Source of the DNA: Sphingomonas sp.
GTDB taxonomy: Bacteria; Pseudomonadota; Alphaproteobacteria; Sphingomonadales; Sphingomonadaceae
DNA length: 7,256 nt
Direction: 5' to 3'
Assembly: GCA_025936675.1 (NCBI GenBank)
Contig: JAICSX010000072.1
Location: forward strand, 1-7,256
The position numbers were made by a program, and so were the translations under genes. Of the stretch, positions 1 to 5,778 are shown piece after piece; position 1 is the first letter of the stretch, and every line of letters starts with the position of its first letter. Below the pieces are notes generated by a model. The model saw only the letters and a program-made list of their open reading frames with translations, had not been told where the DNA came from and made no database searches.

Positions 1-803
1 GAGCTCGTGCTCCTCAGCCAGCGATAGGTCCCGTCGCCGCGGCGGAAGCGCCCTTCGAGCGTGAACGTCTCGAGGCTTGCTTCGCCGGCAATCGATTCCG
101 CGATGATCCGGTCGACGTCGTCGGGGTGGATCATCGAGCGCCAGTCGGCGGTCCTCGCGACTTCGCGGTCCTCCGTACCGAGATATTCCATGTAGGCATC
201 GTTGACGAAGTCGCGGGTCCGATCGAGGCGCGTCACCCACATCAGCACCGGCGCCTGGTTGGCGATCCGGCGGAACCGCGCCTCGCTCTCCTTGAGCGCG
301 CGCTCGGCGACCATCTGCTCGGTCACGTCCTTAATCAGCATGACGATGCCGGAGACGGTGCCGTCCGGGCGCGACCACGGGATATATTCGGACTGGATCG
401 CCGCAGGGCCTCGCGTCGGATGCTTGAACTCGGCGACGAAGAACTGCCGCTCTCCGCCAAGCGCCGCCTCGATCAGCGACTGCCGCTCGCCGTACGTCTC
501 CTCGCCCATCACCTCGCGCAGCGGCAGGCCGAGAAGCTCGCTCCGGGTCTGGTCGAAATAATGGGCAAGCGGCTGATTGAGGAACCGCACGATCTGGTCG
601 CGGTCGATGTAGGCCGTCATGATCGGCAGAAGGTCGGCGAGCGCGATCAGGCCCGGCCCGGTGAACATTTCGGGCGGCATGTGCTCGGGAAGCGGGCGGG
701 TCACGGCGTCGCCGCAACCCAGCTCGAGCACCGCCGCATCCGCGCCGGTTTCCGGCTGGAGAGTCGGAGCCTCTGCTCCGGGATCCGCGCGCCCGTTCGC
801 CAT
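1..803 (-). CDS. PAS-domain sensory protein, N-terminal part (runs off left edge)
   Basis: The minus strand is open from an ATG at 803-801 through position 1, giving 267 codons with no stop. The gene continues beyond the window. After a variable N-terminus (about residues 1-50) a first PAS-like domain spans about 53-160, ending in a PAC-like strand (SGIVMLIKDVTEQ). A short linker helix (ERALKESEARFRRI) leads into a second PAS domain from about 175, with ANQAPVLMWV, DAYMEYLG, WRSMIHPDDV and a PAC motif (RRGDGTYRWLRS). Tandem PAS domains with this signature usually precede a histidine kinase or GGDEF output, which lies outside the window. No LOV-type flavin cysteine motif (GxNCRFLQ) and no membrane segment is seen, so a cytoplasmic sensor is likely. 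It lies 92 bp downstream of the AAA+ gene on the same strand and may be cotranscribed with it. The ATG is chosen because coding character starts there; a modest AGG lies about 10 bases upstream. The PAS identity is firm; the output domain is unknown. Confidence 0.88.
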   Translation of the reverse strand, partial: MANGRADPGAEAPTLQPETGADAAVLELGCGDAVTRPLPEHMPPEMFTGPGLIALADLLPIMTAYIDRDQIVRFLNQPLAHYFDQTRSELLGLPLREVMGEETYGERQSLIEAALGGERQFFVAEFKHPTRGPAAIQSEYIPWSRPDGTVSGIVMLIKDVTEQMVAERALKESEARFRRIANQAPVLMWVTRLDRTRDFVNDAYMEYLGTEDREVARTADWRSMIHPDDVDRIIAESIAGEASLETFTLEGRFRRGDGTYRWLRSTS

Positions 804-895
804 GGTCGTCAGCCTACGCACTTTCGCGTTTGAGTCGATGCATCCAAGCGCCACGCCACAAGCGTCACGACGCGCAAGGCCGAGCGCTTGTTCCT

Positions 896-1834
896 CTAGC
901 GCGCGCCGCTGCGCCGGTCGGTGAACGGCGGGGTCGCCAGCATCTCCTCGGCGATCATCAGCGCCCGGCTCGGAAGGATCGGCCGCTCGGGATAAGCGTC
1001 GAGCACGATCGCCGGGATCAGCCGCTGCGTCAGATCGGAGAAGGTGAACCCCGCCTGCCCGTCGCGCGGACCGGTCGCGGCGACGATCGCGTCGATCGCC
1101 GGCTCGTCGAACCCGAGCTCGCCAAGCTTGGGCGCGAGAAGCAGCTTGCGCTTGGCCTCGTCGGGCCGCCCGAAGGCCATGATCTCCGCCGCGCGCCGGG
1201 TCACCGCCGGGTCGAGCGCGCTGTAGCGGTTGGTGCACATGATCACCGCGGCCGGCAGGCGGCTGGTCGACAGCCGGTCGATCCCGCGGATGAAGGAATT
1301 GACCCCGCTGATCTCCTCGTGATGCATCTCCGCGGTCTCGCGCGATTGGGCGAGCGCGTCGGCCTCGTCGACGAGCAGGATGACCGCGCCGTCCGCGCCT
1401 TCCGGGTTGCGCTCGATCGTCGTCGCTTCCTTGACCGTGAAGTCGAACGCGGCGGAGATCAGCTGGGTCATCTCGCCGACCTTGCCCTGGCCGCGCGCCG
1501 ACAGGCTCAATGGCAGCAGGTCGATCTCGATCTCCTCCTGCCGCGCGACCGCGTCGGGGATGGTCTCGGCGAGCTCGGTCTTGCCCGAGCCGACATCGCC
1601 GCCGAGGATCACCAGCGGCGGCCGGGTCAGCACGGTGTCGATCAGCCGCTCGGCGCCCGGGTGGAATTCGTTGCCCCACATCCTCAGCCCGCGCGGGTGG
1701 ACGAGCAGCCCGAGCACCTTGGTCAGCCGGTCGATATAATCGTCGAGCCCGACCAGCCGCGCGAGCCGGTCGCGCGCGTCCGGATGCGGATAGCTCATCC
1801 GCCGCTCGAACAGCGTCATCATGTCGACGGCCAT
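896..1834 (-). CDS. AAA+ ATPase, TRIP13/Pch2-like
   Basis: This is a 312-residue single-domain AAA+ ATPase. Walker A is GGDVGSGKT (residues 78-86) and Walker B is VILLVDEADAL (151-161, with D156 and E157). The sensor-1 asparagine is N202 in MCTNRYSALDP, the arginine-finger candidates are R213/R214, and a C-terminal helical lid follows (about 228-300). The LSLSARGQGKVGEMTQLI segment after Walker A and the NSFIRGIDRL helix after Walker B recall Pch2/TRIP13 remodellers rather than FtsH or ClpX. In bacteria TRIP13-like ATPases (Cap6) act with HORMA proteins in some CBASS loci, but no HORMA or nucleotidyltransferase gene is in the window, so the substrate is unknown. The ATG at 1834-1832 is preferred over a TTG at 1861, because the minus strand carries GGGGGAG just upstream with good spacing. 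It probably heads a transcription unit with the PAS gene downstream. The AAA+ fold is certain; the subfamily is an inference from motif resemblance. Confidence 0.85.
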   Translation of the reverse strand: MAVDMMTLFERRMSYPHPDARDRLARLVGLDDYIDRLTKVLGLLVHPRGLRMWGNEFHPGAERLIDTVLTRPPLVILGGDVGSGKTELAETIPDAVARQEEIEIDLLPLSLSARGQGKVGEMTQLISAAFDFTVKEATTIERNPEGADGAVILLVDEADALAQSRETAEMHHEEISGVNSFIRGIDRLSTSRLPAAVIMCTNRYSALDPAVTRRAAEIMAFGRPDEAKRKLLLAPKLGELGFDEPAIDAIVAATGPRDGQAGFTFSDLTQRLIPAIVLDAYPERPILPSRALMIAEEMLATPPFTDRRSGAR

Positions 1835-1947
1835 CGCGCTCACTCCCCCGTTGCGCGGCAATCATGCCTCACCCGACCCGCGCGCGCCAACCCCCGCCCG
1901 GCCGCGTGCCCTTTAAATGTTGGAGTTGATTTGCTCCACGCTTGCCG
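1835..1947. promoter_or_regulatory. Divergent intergenic region with small inverted repeat
   Basis: These 113 bp separate the start of the AAA+ gene (minus) from the start of the plus-strand hypothetical gene, so promoters for both should lie here. The AT-richest patch is TTTAAAT near 1912-1918. Beside it is a 5-bp inverted repeat, TGGAG (1921-1925) and CTCCA (1934-1938), which could be a small operator or stem. The minus-strand ribosome binding site GGGGGAG lies at about 1841-1847. I could not identify a convincing -35/-10 pair. Confidence 0.35.
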
Positions 1948-2901
1948 ATGAGCGATTCGCCACCCATCCCGGTCGTCTGCGACCGTTGCCGCGAACAAGG
2001 CCTTGCCGGCGACGGCGCCTTCACCGCGATCCGCGACCTCCTCACCTTCGATCCGGTCCCGCGCCGCGCCCACGTCAACGGCTGGACCGCCGAGCTCCAG
2101 CGCGCGTTCATCGCCGCGCTCGCGATGACCGGCTCTCCGCGCCAGGCTGCCGCGGCGCTCGGCCGCTGGGCCAACGGCGCCGAGCAATTGCGCAAGGCCA
2201 AGGGGGCGCGCAGCTTCGCCGACGCGTGGGATTGCGCGCTCGAGCTTTACCGCGAGCGCGAGATCTTCCGGATCAAGGACAACCTCGCCGCGCTCGCCGA
2301 GCGCCAGGAGCAGCGCGACGAAGCAATCCTCGTCCAGACCCACCTGAGAGCCTTGCCCCCAAACGGCTCCCCACGCCGGGGAGAGGGAGGAGCCTACGCG
2401 TCAGCGTGGGACGGCGAGGGCCATGCCCACGCGCACGAATGCCCTGCCTGCGCCGCCGATCCCGAGCTCGCCGAGGGACGCCGCGCCGCGCGCGAGCATG
2501 ACGAATCGCTGCGCAAGATCCGCCGCAAGCTGTTCATGTGCCGCCGCCTCTATCTCGCCACCATCGCCGACGATCCCGATCGCCGCGCGGCGTGGGATCT
2601 GCTGTGCGGCCCCGCCGACTGGGATGCCGCGCGCGTGCTCGGCGAGCAGCCCGACGAGCGCGAAGGCCATCCCGCCGACGTCACCCCGCTGCGCGAGCCA
2701 CGCTGGCAGATTCCGCTAAGGACCGGCTTCGCCCCCGAGCTGACCGACCGCGGCTACGATTCGGACGGGGACCCGCTGGCGCAACTGCAGGCGTCGGTAA
2801 AAGGAAATGACCCGCGGTGGCGCCAATCAGCCCCTCTTCACTCAGTGGGAGAGGGAGGGGCCCGCGCGCCGGCGCGGGAGGGTGAGGGGTGTGAAGAATG
2901 A
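1948..2901 (+). CDS. Hypothetical protein with terminase-small-subunit-like HTH; two REP-like insertions in frame
   Basis: The product is 317 residues and not one I can name. The N-terminus has a CxxC pair (C11, C14). Residues about 45-100 (GWTAELQRAFIAALAMTGSPRQAAAALGRW, then SFADAWDCALELYRERE) have the look of a terminase-small-subunit or transposase-like helix-turn-helix: a wound-up 'train new residues, recruit agents' segment found in phage-derived and sphingomonad hypothetical proteins. A charged helical stretch follows (102-130), then a low-similarity Pro/Gly/Arg patch (about 140-160) that coincides with a REP-like palindrome in the DNA, then a second helical region (172-235). The last 25 or so residues (GEGGARAPAREGEG) are read through a second REP-like palindrome. 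The ATG at 1948 is chosen over the TTG at 1942; no strong Shine-Dalgarno is visible. The stop overlaps the next start as ATGA, so translation is probably coupled. Codon usage matches the high-GC host. DNA binding is a possibility only. Confidence 0.62.
   Translation: MSDSPPIPVVCDRCREQGLAGDGAFTAIRDLLTFDPVPRRAHVNGWTAELQRAFIAALAMTGSPRQAAAALGRWANGAEQLRKAKGARSFADAWDCALELYREREIFRIKDNLAALAERQEQRDEAILVQTHLRALPPNGSPRRGEGGAYASAWDGEGHAHAHECPACAADPELAEGRRAAREHDESLRKIRRKLFMCRRLYLATIADDPDRRAAWDLLCGPADWDAARVLGEQPDEREGHPADVTPLREPRWQIPLRTGFAPELTDRGYDSDGDPLAQLQASVKGNDPRWRQSAPLHSVGEGGARAPAREGEGCEE
2367..2420. repeat. REP-like double hairpin (copy 1, degenerate), inside a coding gene
   Basis: Two adjacent stem-loops are visible. 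The first is CTCCCC (2367-2372), loop ACGCC, GGGGAG (2378-2383). The second is CCTACGC (2393-2399), loop GTCA, GCGTGGG (2404-2410), with one T-G wobble. A GAGAGGGAGGAG spacer lies between them and a GGCGAGGGC tail follows. The layout matches the two other copies at 2831-2893 and 3275-3331, but the tail has diverged. It lies in frame within the 317-residue hypothetical gene and contributes about residues 140-158. Confidence 0.6.
2831..2893. repeat. REP-like double hairpin (copy 2), at the gene end
   Basis: The left arm is an imperfect stem built from CCCCTCTTCAC and GTGGGAGAGGG around TCA. The right arm is a perfect 7-bp stem, CCCGCGC (2861-2867), loop GCCG, GCGCGGG (2872-2878). The tail GGGTGAGGGGTGTG (2880-2893) is identical over 14 bases to the tail of copy 3 at 3318-3331. 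The element forms the C-terminal codons of the upstream gene and ends 4 bases before the next gene's ATG. Confidence 0.7.
2884..2889 (+). promoter_or_regulatory. Ribosome binding site donated by the REP-like repeat
   Basis: GAGGGG lies 8 bases before the ATG at 2898 and is part of the conserved REP-like tail shared with copy 3. The Shine-Dalgarno site of the 98-residue gene therefore seems to come from the repeat itself. Confidence 0.5.
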
Positions 2902-3194
2902 CCGCCGAACGCACGATCGAGATGCTCCAGGCCGGCTACGACGCCCGCGACTGCGTGGAATGGCGCCGCAAGGCCGCCCGCCTGGGCTGGGTCAAGGAGA
3001 TCATGGCGGCGTTGAAGGACGCGCAGACCGCGATGGACAGGCGCTGCGCGGAGGCGGCGGAGCGGCTTAGCGAGCAGGAATTCACGCGCCTGTTCGACGA
3101 GGAGCAAGCCAAGGTCGACGCCATCCGCGCCCCGATCGACGCCGTGATCGAGCACGGTCAATGGCCCAAGCATTTATACTTCGGCGGCGTCTAG
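2898..3194 (+). CDS. Small hypothetical protein, mostly helical
   Basis: The product is 98 residues and I do not recognise the family. It is rich in Ala, Glu, Arg and Lys and predicted almost entirely helical: about 1-45 (MTAERTIEMLQAGYDARDCVEWRRKAARLGWVKEIMAALKDAQTAMDRRC) and about 50-85 (AEAAERLSEQEFTRLFDEEQAKVDAI), with an aromatic C-terminal tail (WPKHLYFGGV). There is no signal peptide or membrane segment. The ATG overlaps the upstream stop in an ATGA arrangement and has GAGGGG 8 bases upstream, so the start is well supported and expression is probably coupled to the preceding gene. G/C-rich codon use matches the host rather than the downstream island. Pairing with the HTH protein suggests a common role, which cannot be named from sequence. 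Confidence 0.65.
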   Translation: MTAERTIEMLQAGYDARDCVEWRRKAARLGWVKEIMAALKDAQTAMDRRCAEAAERLSEQEFTRLFDEEQAKVDAIRAPIDAVIEHGQWPKHLYFGGV

Positions 3195-3229
3195 CAAGCA
3201 CCAAGCGGCGCGATCGCCCGAACCCCTCA

Positions 3230-3247
3230 TTCGCGCGAAAGCGGGAA
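3230..3247. repeat. Short dispersed-type hairpin
   Basis: TTCGCGC, loop GAAA, GCGGGAA form a 7-bp stem with one mismatch. The GCGAAAGCGGGAATCC motif is of a type widely scattered between genes in sphingomonad genomes (from memory, not checked). Confidence 0.5.
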
Positions 3248-3274
3248 TCCCGAACAGCTCCGCATCGCCCAAGC

Positions 3275-3331
3275 ACCTCTCCCGCAACCGGGAGAGGTCG
3301 ACTCGCCAAAGGCGAGCGGGTGAGGGGTGTG
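3275..3331. repeat. REP-like double hairpin (copy 3)
   Basis: The first stem is perfect over 10 bp: ACCTCTCCCG (3275-3284), loop CAAC, CGGGAGAGGT (3289-3298). The second is CTCGCC (3302-3307), loop AAA, GGCGAG (3311-3316). The tail GGGTGAGGGGTGTG (3318-3331) is identical to copy 2. This is the best-preserved copy and the only one of the three outside a gene. Confidence 0.75.
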
Positions 3332-3405
3332 CCGGCGGCGCAGTAGCAACGCATGTCGGACCCGGCGCGGCGCGGCGGCGTCAGCCGGCCGGGGATTTAT
3401 TCGTC

Positions 3406-3461
3406 ATCCCGGACATGGGTTCCCGTCAAAGTAGTACTTTGATGGGGCCTCGATCCGGGAT
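3406..3461. repeat. Nested palindromic repeat
   Basis: Outer arms ATCCCGGA (3406-3413) and TCCGGGAT (3454-3461) are perfectly complementary over 8 bp. They enclose an inner palindrome TCAAAGTA-G-TACTTTGA (3426-3442), also 8 bp per arm. This could be a miniature mobile repeat or a transcription-blocking structure downstream of the E1-like gene. Confidence 0.65.
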
Positions 3462-3486
3462 CGGCGAGGATGGGAATCTAAGCCTG

Positions 3487-3506
3487 CCCCGGACTTTGAT
3501 CCGGGG
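3487..3506. repeat. Perfect hairpin, possible terminator for the minus-strand operon
   Basis: CCCCGGA (3487-3493), loop CTTTGA, TCCGGGG (3500-3506) form a perfect 7-bp GC-rich stem about 95 bp past the E1-like stop codon. No T-run follows on the minus strand, so it is not a classic intrinsic terminator. It shares the CTTTGA and TCCGGG words with the palindrome at 3406-3461 and may be part of the same repeat unit. Confidence 0.45.
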
Positions 3507-3600
3507 TTCGAGACGATCCGGTCGATCTTGAGCGCGATGGGGTTGCGGTTGACGGCGGAGCCGGCTGAGATTGAGCCCCAGGGCTGCGTAAGTCCCGAAG

Positions 3601-4893
3601 CTAAGCTCTCAATTTCGACGCAGGACACGCGGCGGGACAGCTTTCGACCGGCGCGACATTCCCGACCCATTCGCCGTCCATCTGGAGAGGAACGACATAG
3701 CGGTAATGCGACATGAGTTTCGCTTCCAGTCGACCAAGGTCGCGCAGAAAATCGCCCGCAATCATTAGACCCGCCATGAAGGATACAAAGGCGACTGTCG
3801 GCGTCGGACCATCAATCCTTTCGTCGCGCGGATGGAGGCAGGCAGCACACGCAGCGTAGGGATAGTGGACCGATGCCATTGCCGCAAAATGACTGGTCGC
3901 TCCCACGCCCATCCAATCGACTCTGGCGCCAGCCAAAGTCCAGCGGGTGGGGATGTCATCGACGCCAACGACTACGCGAGACGCAAGCGCGTGCAAATCT
4001 GCCTCGGCGAAGTGGCGAGGAACGCCTTTCACCTCAAGCGCGCCCCCAAATTCTTCAAACACTCGAACCTTGGGGTTCTGCAAATGCCGCGGCAGCAAGA
4101 GCATATTCCGGTTACGATTCCCGTCTTCAGAAATGTCCTCGTCGAATACGCGGCACTTTCCGGAGACATTCGGAATCCGAAGCACAGCGTACTGAAAGGC
4201 ATTTGAGACGGCACCGGCGCTGATGATGTCAAACTCGCCGAGGCGACTGGTCTTAGGCGTGGACTCCGGCGCCACCCTGAAGCTTGCTTCATTTGCTGGG
4301 GCAAACAGGTCCTCGAAGTGCACCGGATTTGCGGAGTGCGGCAGCAACGCTCTGCCGGCGACCTTGAAGGCTTCAGCCGCAACCAGAGTGGCGGCGGCCA
4401 TCGGACCCGCTGGCCAATCATATGCCGTCCAGGAACTTTGACGCGCCCACTTGCGCAGAGTGCCGGACCAATCCGAACAGCCGACGGAATAGATCTGGTT
4501 AGCTCTGATGCCGATGCCAGCGTTGCCATCGCCGAACACGAAAGCAATGTCTGCTGGCAGCAGGGAGCAGCCAATGGCCATCGTTGCACCATCCACTAGC
4601 TGCGACCCGACCTGACTCATTGCTTCCTGGAACGTCCGTCCTTCGAGCGGCGGCTGACATCCGATCAGCGGTGCATCAGGCGTGTCAATGAACACCTGGT
4701 GGCCAGATCGTGCAGCCAACATCGCGGAGGTTGAAATCGCAACTTGTCCCGCGAAAGTTGCGACGGTTGCCGCGTCGGCAACGAGCACGATCACCGGCTT
4801 AAGCAGAGCCTGCAGTACGATCTTTGGATCGTCGATCGCCAGGTCCGTCTGGAGCAGGAGCACCGTGCGTGCGAGTTGGTCTTCAGTCGTCAT
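3601..4893 (-). CDS. E1/ThiF-like activating enzyme with extra N-terminal Rossmann-like domain
   Basis: This 430-residue protein probably adenylates the C-terminal glycine of the ubiquitin-like partner encoded two genes upstream. The C-terminal half carries E1/ThiF signatures in order: a Rossmann loop FDIISAGAVSNA (221-232; degenerate GxGxxG), then DEDISEDGNRNRN, which matches DxDxxxxxNxxR exactly (D251, D253, N259, R262). K275 follows, then VDDIPTR (D312/D313, R317), a zinc-type CxxC (C349, C352 in CAACLHP) and a C-terminal C419/C423 pair. Residues about 33-150 (VIVLVADAATVATFAGQVAISTSAMLAAR) look like a second, inactive Rossmann-type domain. No UBC-type E2 fold is apparent. The ATG at 4893 is chosen over 4938: it overlaps the JAB stop by 11 bases and has GAAAGG about 10 bases upstream, suggesting coupled translation. 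GC content is lower than in the flanking host genes. The E1 superfamily call is strong; the conjugation role is inferred. Confidence 0.82.
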   Translation of the reverse strand: MTTEDQLARTVLLLQTDLAIDDPKIVLQALLKPVIVLVADAATVATFAGQVAISTSAMLAARSGHQVFIDTPDAPLIGCQPPLEGRTFQEAMSQVGSQLVDGATMAIGCSLLPADIAFVFGDGNAGIGIRANQIYSVGCSDWSGTLRKWARQSSWTAYDWPAGPMAAATLVAAEAFKVAGRALLPHSANPVHFEDLFAPANEASFRVAPESTPKTSRLGEFDIISAGAVSNAFQYAVLRIPNVSGKCRVFDEDISEDGNRNRNMLLLPRHLQNPKVRVFEEFGGALEVKGVPRHFAEADLHALASRVVVGVDDIPTRWTLAGARVDWMGVGATSHFAAMASVHYPYAACAACLHPRDERIDGPTPTVAFVSFMAGLMIAGDFLRDLGRLEAKLMSHYRYVVPLQMDGEWVGNVAPVESCPAACPASKLRA

Positions 4894-5326
4894 GGACCAG
4901 AAACCTTTCGTTGATTGCGACCTCACACCAGCTGCCATCAGGCTGAATCTCAGTCAGATACGCGCGCTCAAAGCCGACCGGCCCCATCGCAAAGTCGGGA
5001 ATGACTAAGCTGAGAAACCCTACATCGCCCAAGAGCGGATAGGTATCGTCGGTCGGCGAGTGAAATGCCTCGAACGGATGTGTGTGGACCTGGACCCGAA
5101 CGCCTAAGCCGCGACTCGAGAGGTCTTCCCAAAACGCGCTGATCCAGCTGGACTCGATCTGAAGCGCGTAAGCGCTCGATGAATGCTTTGGATGCGCAAC
5201 CTCTATTAGCTGAAGCCGTTCGGTCCAGCTGCTTAACCAGTACACCTGGCATTCGCGGAAGTTCTCGCCGCACGACCGAAAAGTTGCGAACGTCTCTTCA
5301 ATCATGCGGCGAGGGAGTTGGTACAT
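4883..5326 (-). CDS. JAMM/JAB-family metallo-isopeptidase
   Basis: This 147-residue, single-domain protein has the JAMM zinc motif. The upstream catalytic glutamate is probably E25 (RECQVYW). The zinc ligands are H81 and H83 in VQVHTHP, followed by FHSPTDD with S90 and D93 or D94; the H-x-H-x10-D spacing favours D94. The strand LSLVIPDFAMGP (106-115) is typical of bacterial JAB proteins. By family knowledge such enzymes cut the isopeptide bond after the C-terminal glycine of a ubiquitin-like modifier, or trim its precursor. The modifier here already ends in Gly, so deconjugation is the more likely role. The ATG lies 6 bases beyond the stop of the ubiquitin-like gene, and the 3' end overlaps the E1-like start. 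It therefore sits in the middle of a tight three-gene operon. No signal peptide is present, so the product is cytoplasmic. Confidence 0.87.
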   Translation of the reverse strand: MYQLPRRMIEETFATFRSCGENFRECQVYWLSSWTERLQLIEVAHPKHSSSAYALQIESSWISAFWEDLSSRGLGVRVQVHTHPFEAFHSPTDDTYPLLGDVGFLSLVIPDFAMGPVGFERAYLTEIQPDGSWCEVAINERFLVHDD

Positions 5327-5332
5327 CGGCGT

Positions 5333-5668
5333 CTAGCCAGCGCGGACGGCCGAGGGACGCAGAAGGAGTTCGTCACCCTTCTTGACCTTGGCCTCCTTCA
5401 CGGTCTGGCTGTCCGACAACTCAGCACCTTCCTTAGGAAACAACCCTAAGAGGTGCGGATTGGTCGTGATACCGAACAGGGCGATCGCCTTCTCGCGGAC
5501 GCTACCAATCGTTTCGTCCTTTTCGACGTCCAGAGGCTTTTTGAGGCCATTGTAATTGATGGTGATCTCGAACGATTTGTCGTGATCGCGGCCGCCGCCA
5601 TGCGCTTCGTCGGGACGACCGCGCTCGCCAGAGTCGTCGCCGAATTCCTTCTGTTCCTGCTTGTCCAT
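5333..5668 (-). CDS. Ubiquitin-like beta-grasp protein with exposed C-terminal Gly
   Basis: The product is 111 residues. Residues 1-32 are hydrophilic, rich in Asp, Glu, Gly and Arg, and probably disordered. Residues 33-105 follow the ubiquitin pattern: strand FEITINYNG, a turn, LDVEKDETIGSVREKAIALFGI (strand plus main helix), LLGLFPKEGAEL, SDSQTVKEAKVKKGDELLLRP. The chain ends SAVRAG, so a terminal glycine is exposed without processing, as needed for adenylation by an E1. It may belong to the bacterial ubiquitin-like DUF2604-type group, but I cannot confirm this. It is the first gene of the minus-strand operon, so the modifier is made first, then the JAB protease and the E1-like enzyme. The ATG at 5668-5666 has GGAG 9 bases upstream. 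A single ubiquitin-like domain with no di-glycine distinguishes it from polyubiquitin-like or ISG15-like two-domain modifiers. Confidence 0.84.
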   Translation of the reverse strand: MDKQEQKEFGDDSGERGRPDEAHGGGRDHDKSFEITINYNGLKKPLDVEKDETIGSVREKAIALFGITTNPHLLGLFPKEGAELSDSQTVKEAKVKKGDELLLRPSAVRAG

Positions 5669-5689
5669 CTGAGTTCACTCCATCGCCAG

Positions 5690-5718
5690 TTGCACAATCG
5701 CAACCGATTCGATATATA
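5690..5718 (+). promoter_or_regulatory. Candidate promoter of the repressor/protease operon sharing the same TATATA
   Basis: On the plus strand, TTGCAC (5690-5695) lies 17 bases before the same TATATA (5713-5718). The -35 is weak (3 of 6). Transcription would start near 5725, at the edge of the palindrome at 5726-5752. Confidence 0.4.
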
Positions 5719-5741
5719 AGGAACGCGGTTGGGAATTGCAA
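5713..5741 (-). promoter_or_regulatory. Predicted sigma70-type promoter of the Ubl-JAB-E1 operon
   Basis: On the minus strand, TTGCAA (5741-5736) and TATATA (5718-5713) are separated by 17 bases. Each hexamer matches the consensus at 4 of 6 positions. Transcription would begin near 5705, leaving a leader of about 36 bases that contains the GGAG site. Confidence 0.6.
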
Positions 5742-5752
5742 GTTCCGAACCG
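5726..5752. promoter_or_regulatory. 27-bp near-palindrome, probable repressor operator
   Basis: CGGTTGGGAA (5726-5735) and TTCCGAACCG (5743-5752) are inverted repeats with one mismatch, around a TTGCAAG centre. The palindrome is centred on the -35 hexamer of the minus-strand operon and lies just past the predicted plus-strand start. An XRE repressor bound here could silence both directions, including its own gene. Confidence 0.6.
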
Positions 5753-5778
5753 TTTCGAAAGTAACAATAGGAGAATGC

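Larger units (their letters stand above)
3195..3600. other. Intergenic repeat cluster between host genes and island
   Basis: About 400 bp without a credible gene; the short reading frames here run through palindromes. It holds, in order, a short hairpin (3230-3247), a REP-like double hairpin (3275-3331), a large nested palindrome (3406-3461) and a hairpin (3487-3506). The last 90 bp (3510-3600) have no repeat that I can see; one minus-strand frame reads VNRNPIALKIDRIV there, possibly a gene remnant, unidentified. The base composition changes to lower GC just beyond this region. Confidence 0.6.

Noticed and set aside
126..833. Plus-strand open frame of 235 codons at the left edge
   Set aside because: It lies opposite the PAS-domain gene, which has clear PAS/PAC motifs on the minus strand. 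The plus-strand translation has no recognisable domain.
830..1951. Long plus-strand open frame (373 codons)
   Set aside because: It is antisense to the AAA+ gene, whose Walker motifs are unmistakable. The frame is open only because of the high-GC codon pattern.
2367..3331. CRISPR array
   Set aside because: The three repeats are irregularly spaced double hairpins of different sequence, with genes between them. There are no uniform spacers.
3510..3600. Left-end copy of the lepA 3' sequence (expected second attachment site)
   Set aside because: I compared this segment by eye with both lepA ends and found no match, so no attachment-site pair flanking the whole island is claimed.
4894..4938. Upstream ATG (4938) as start of the E1-like gene
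   Set aside because: It would lengthen the overlap with the JAB gene to 56 bases. The ATG at 4893 has a Shine-Dalgarno-like GAAAGG and a short coupling overlap.
3601..5668. CBASS type II (Cap2/Cap3) assignment
   Set aside because: There is no CD-NTase or effector gene, and the E1-like protein shows no E2 domain. A separate ubiquitin-like protein is encoded, which CBASS type II does not need.
3601..5668. Canonical four-gene Bil operon
   Set aside because: No E2 gene is found and the modifier has one ubiquitin-like domain rather than two. Relatedness is possible but the name is not justified.
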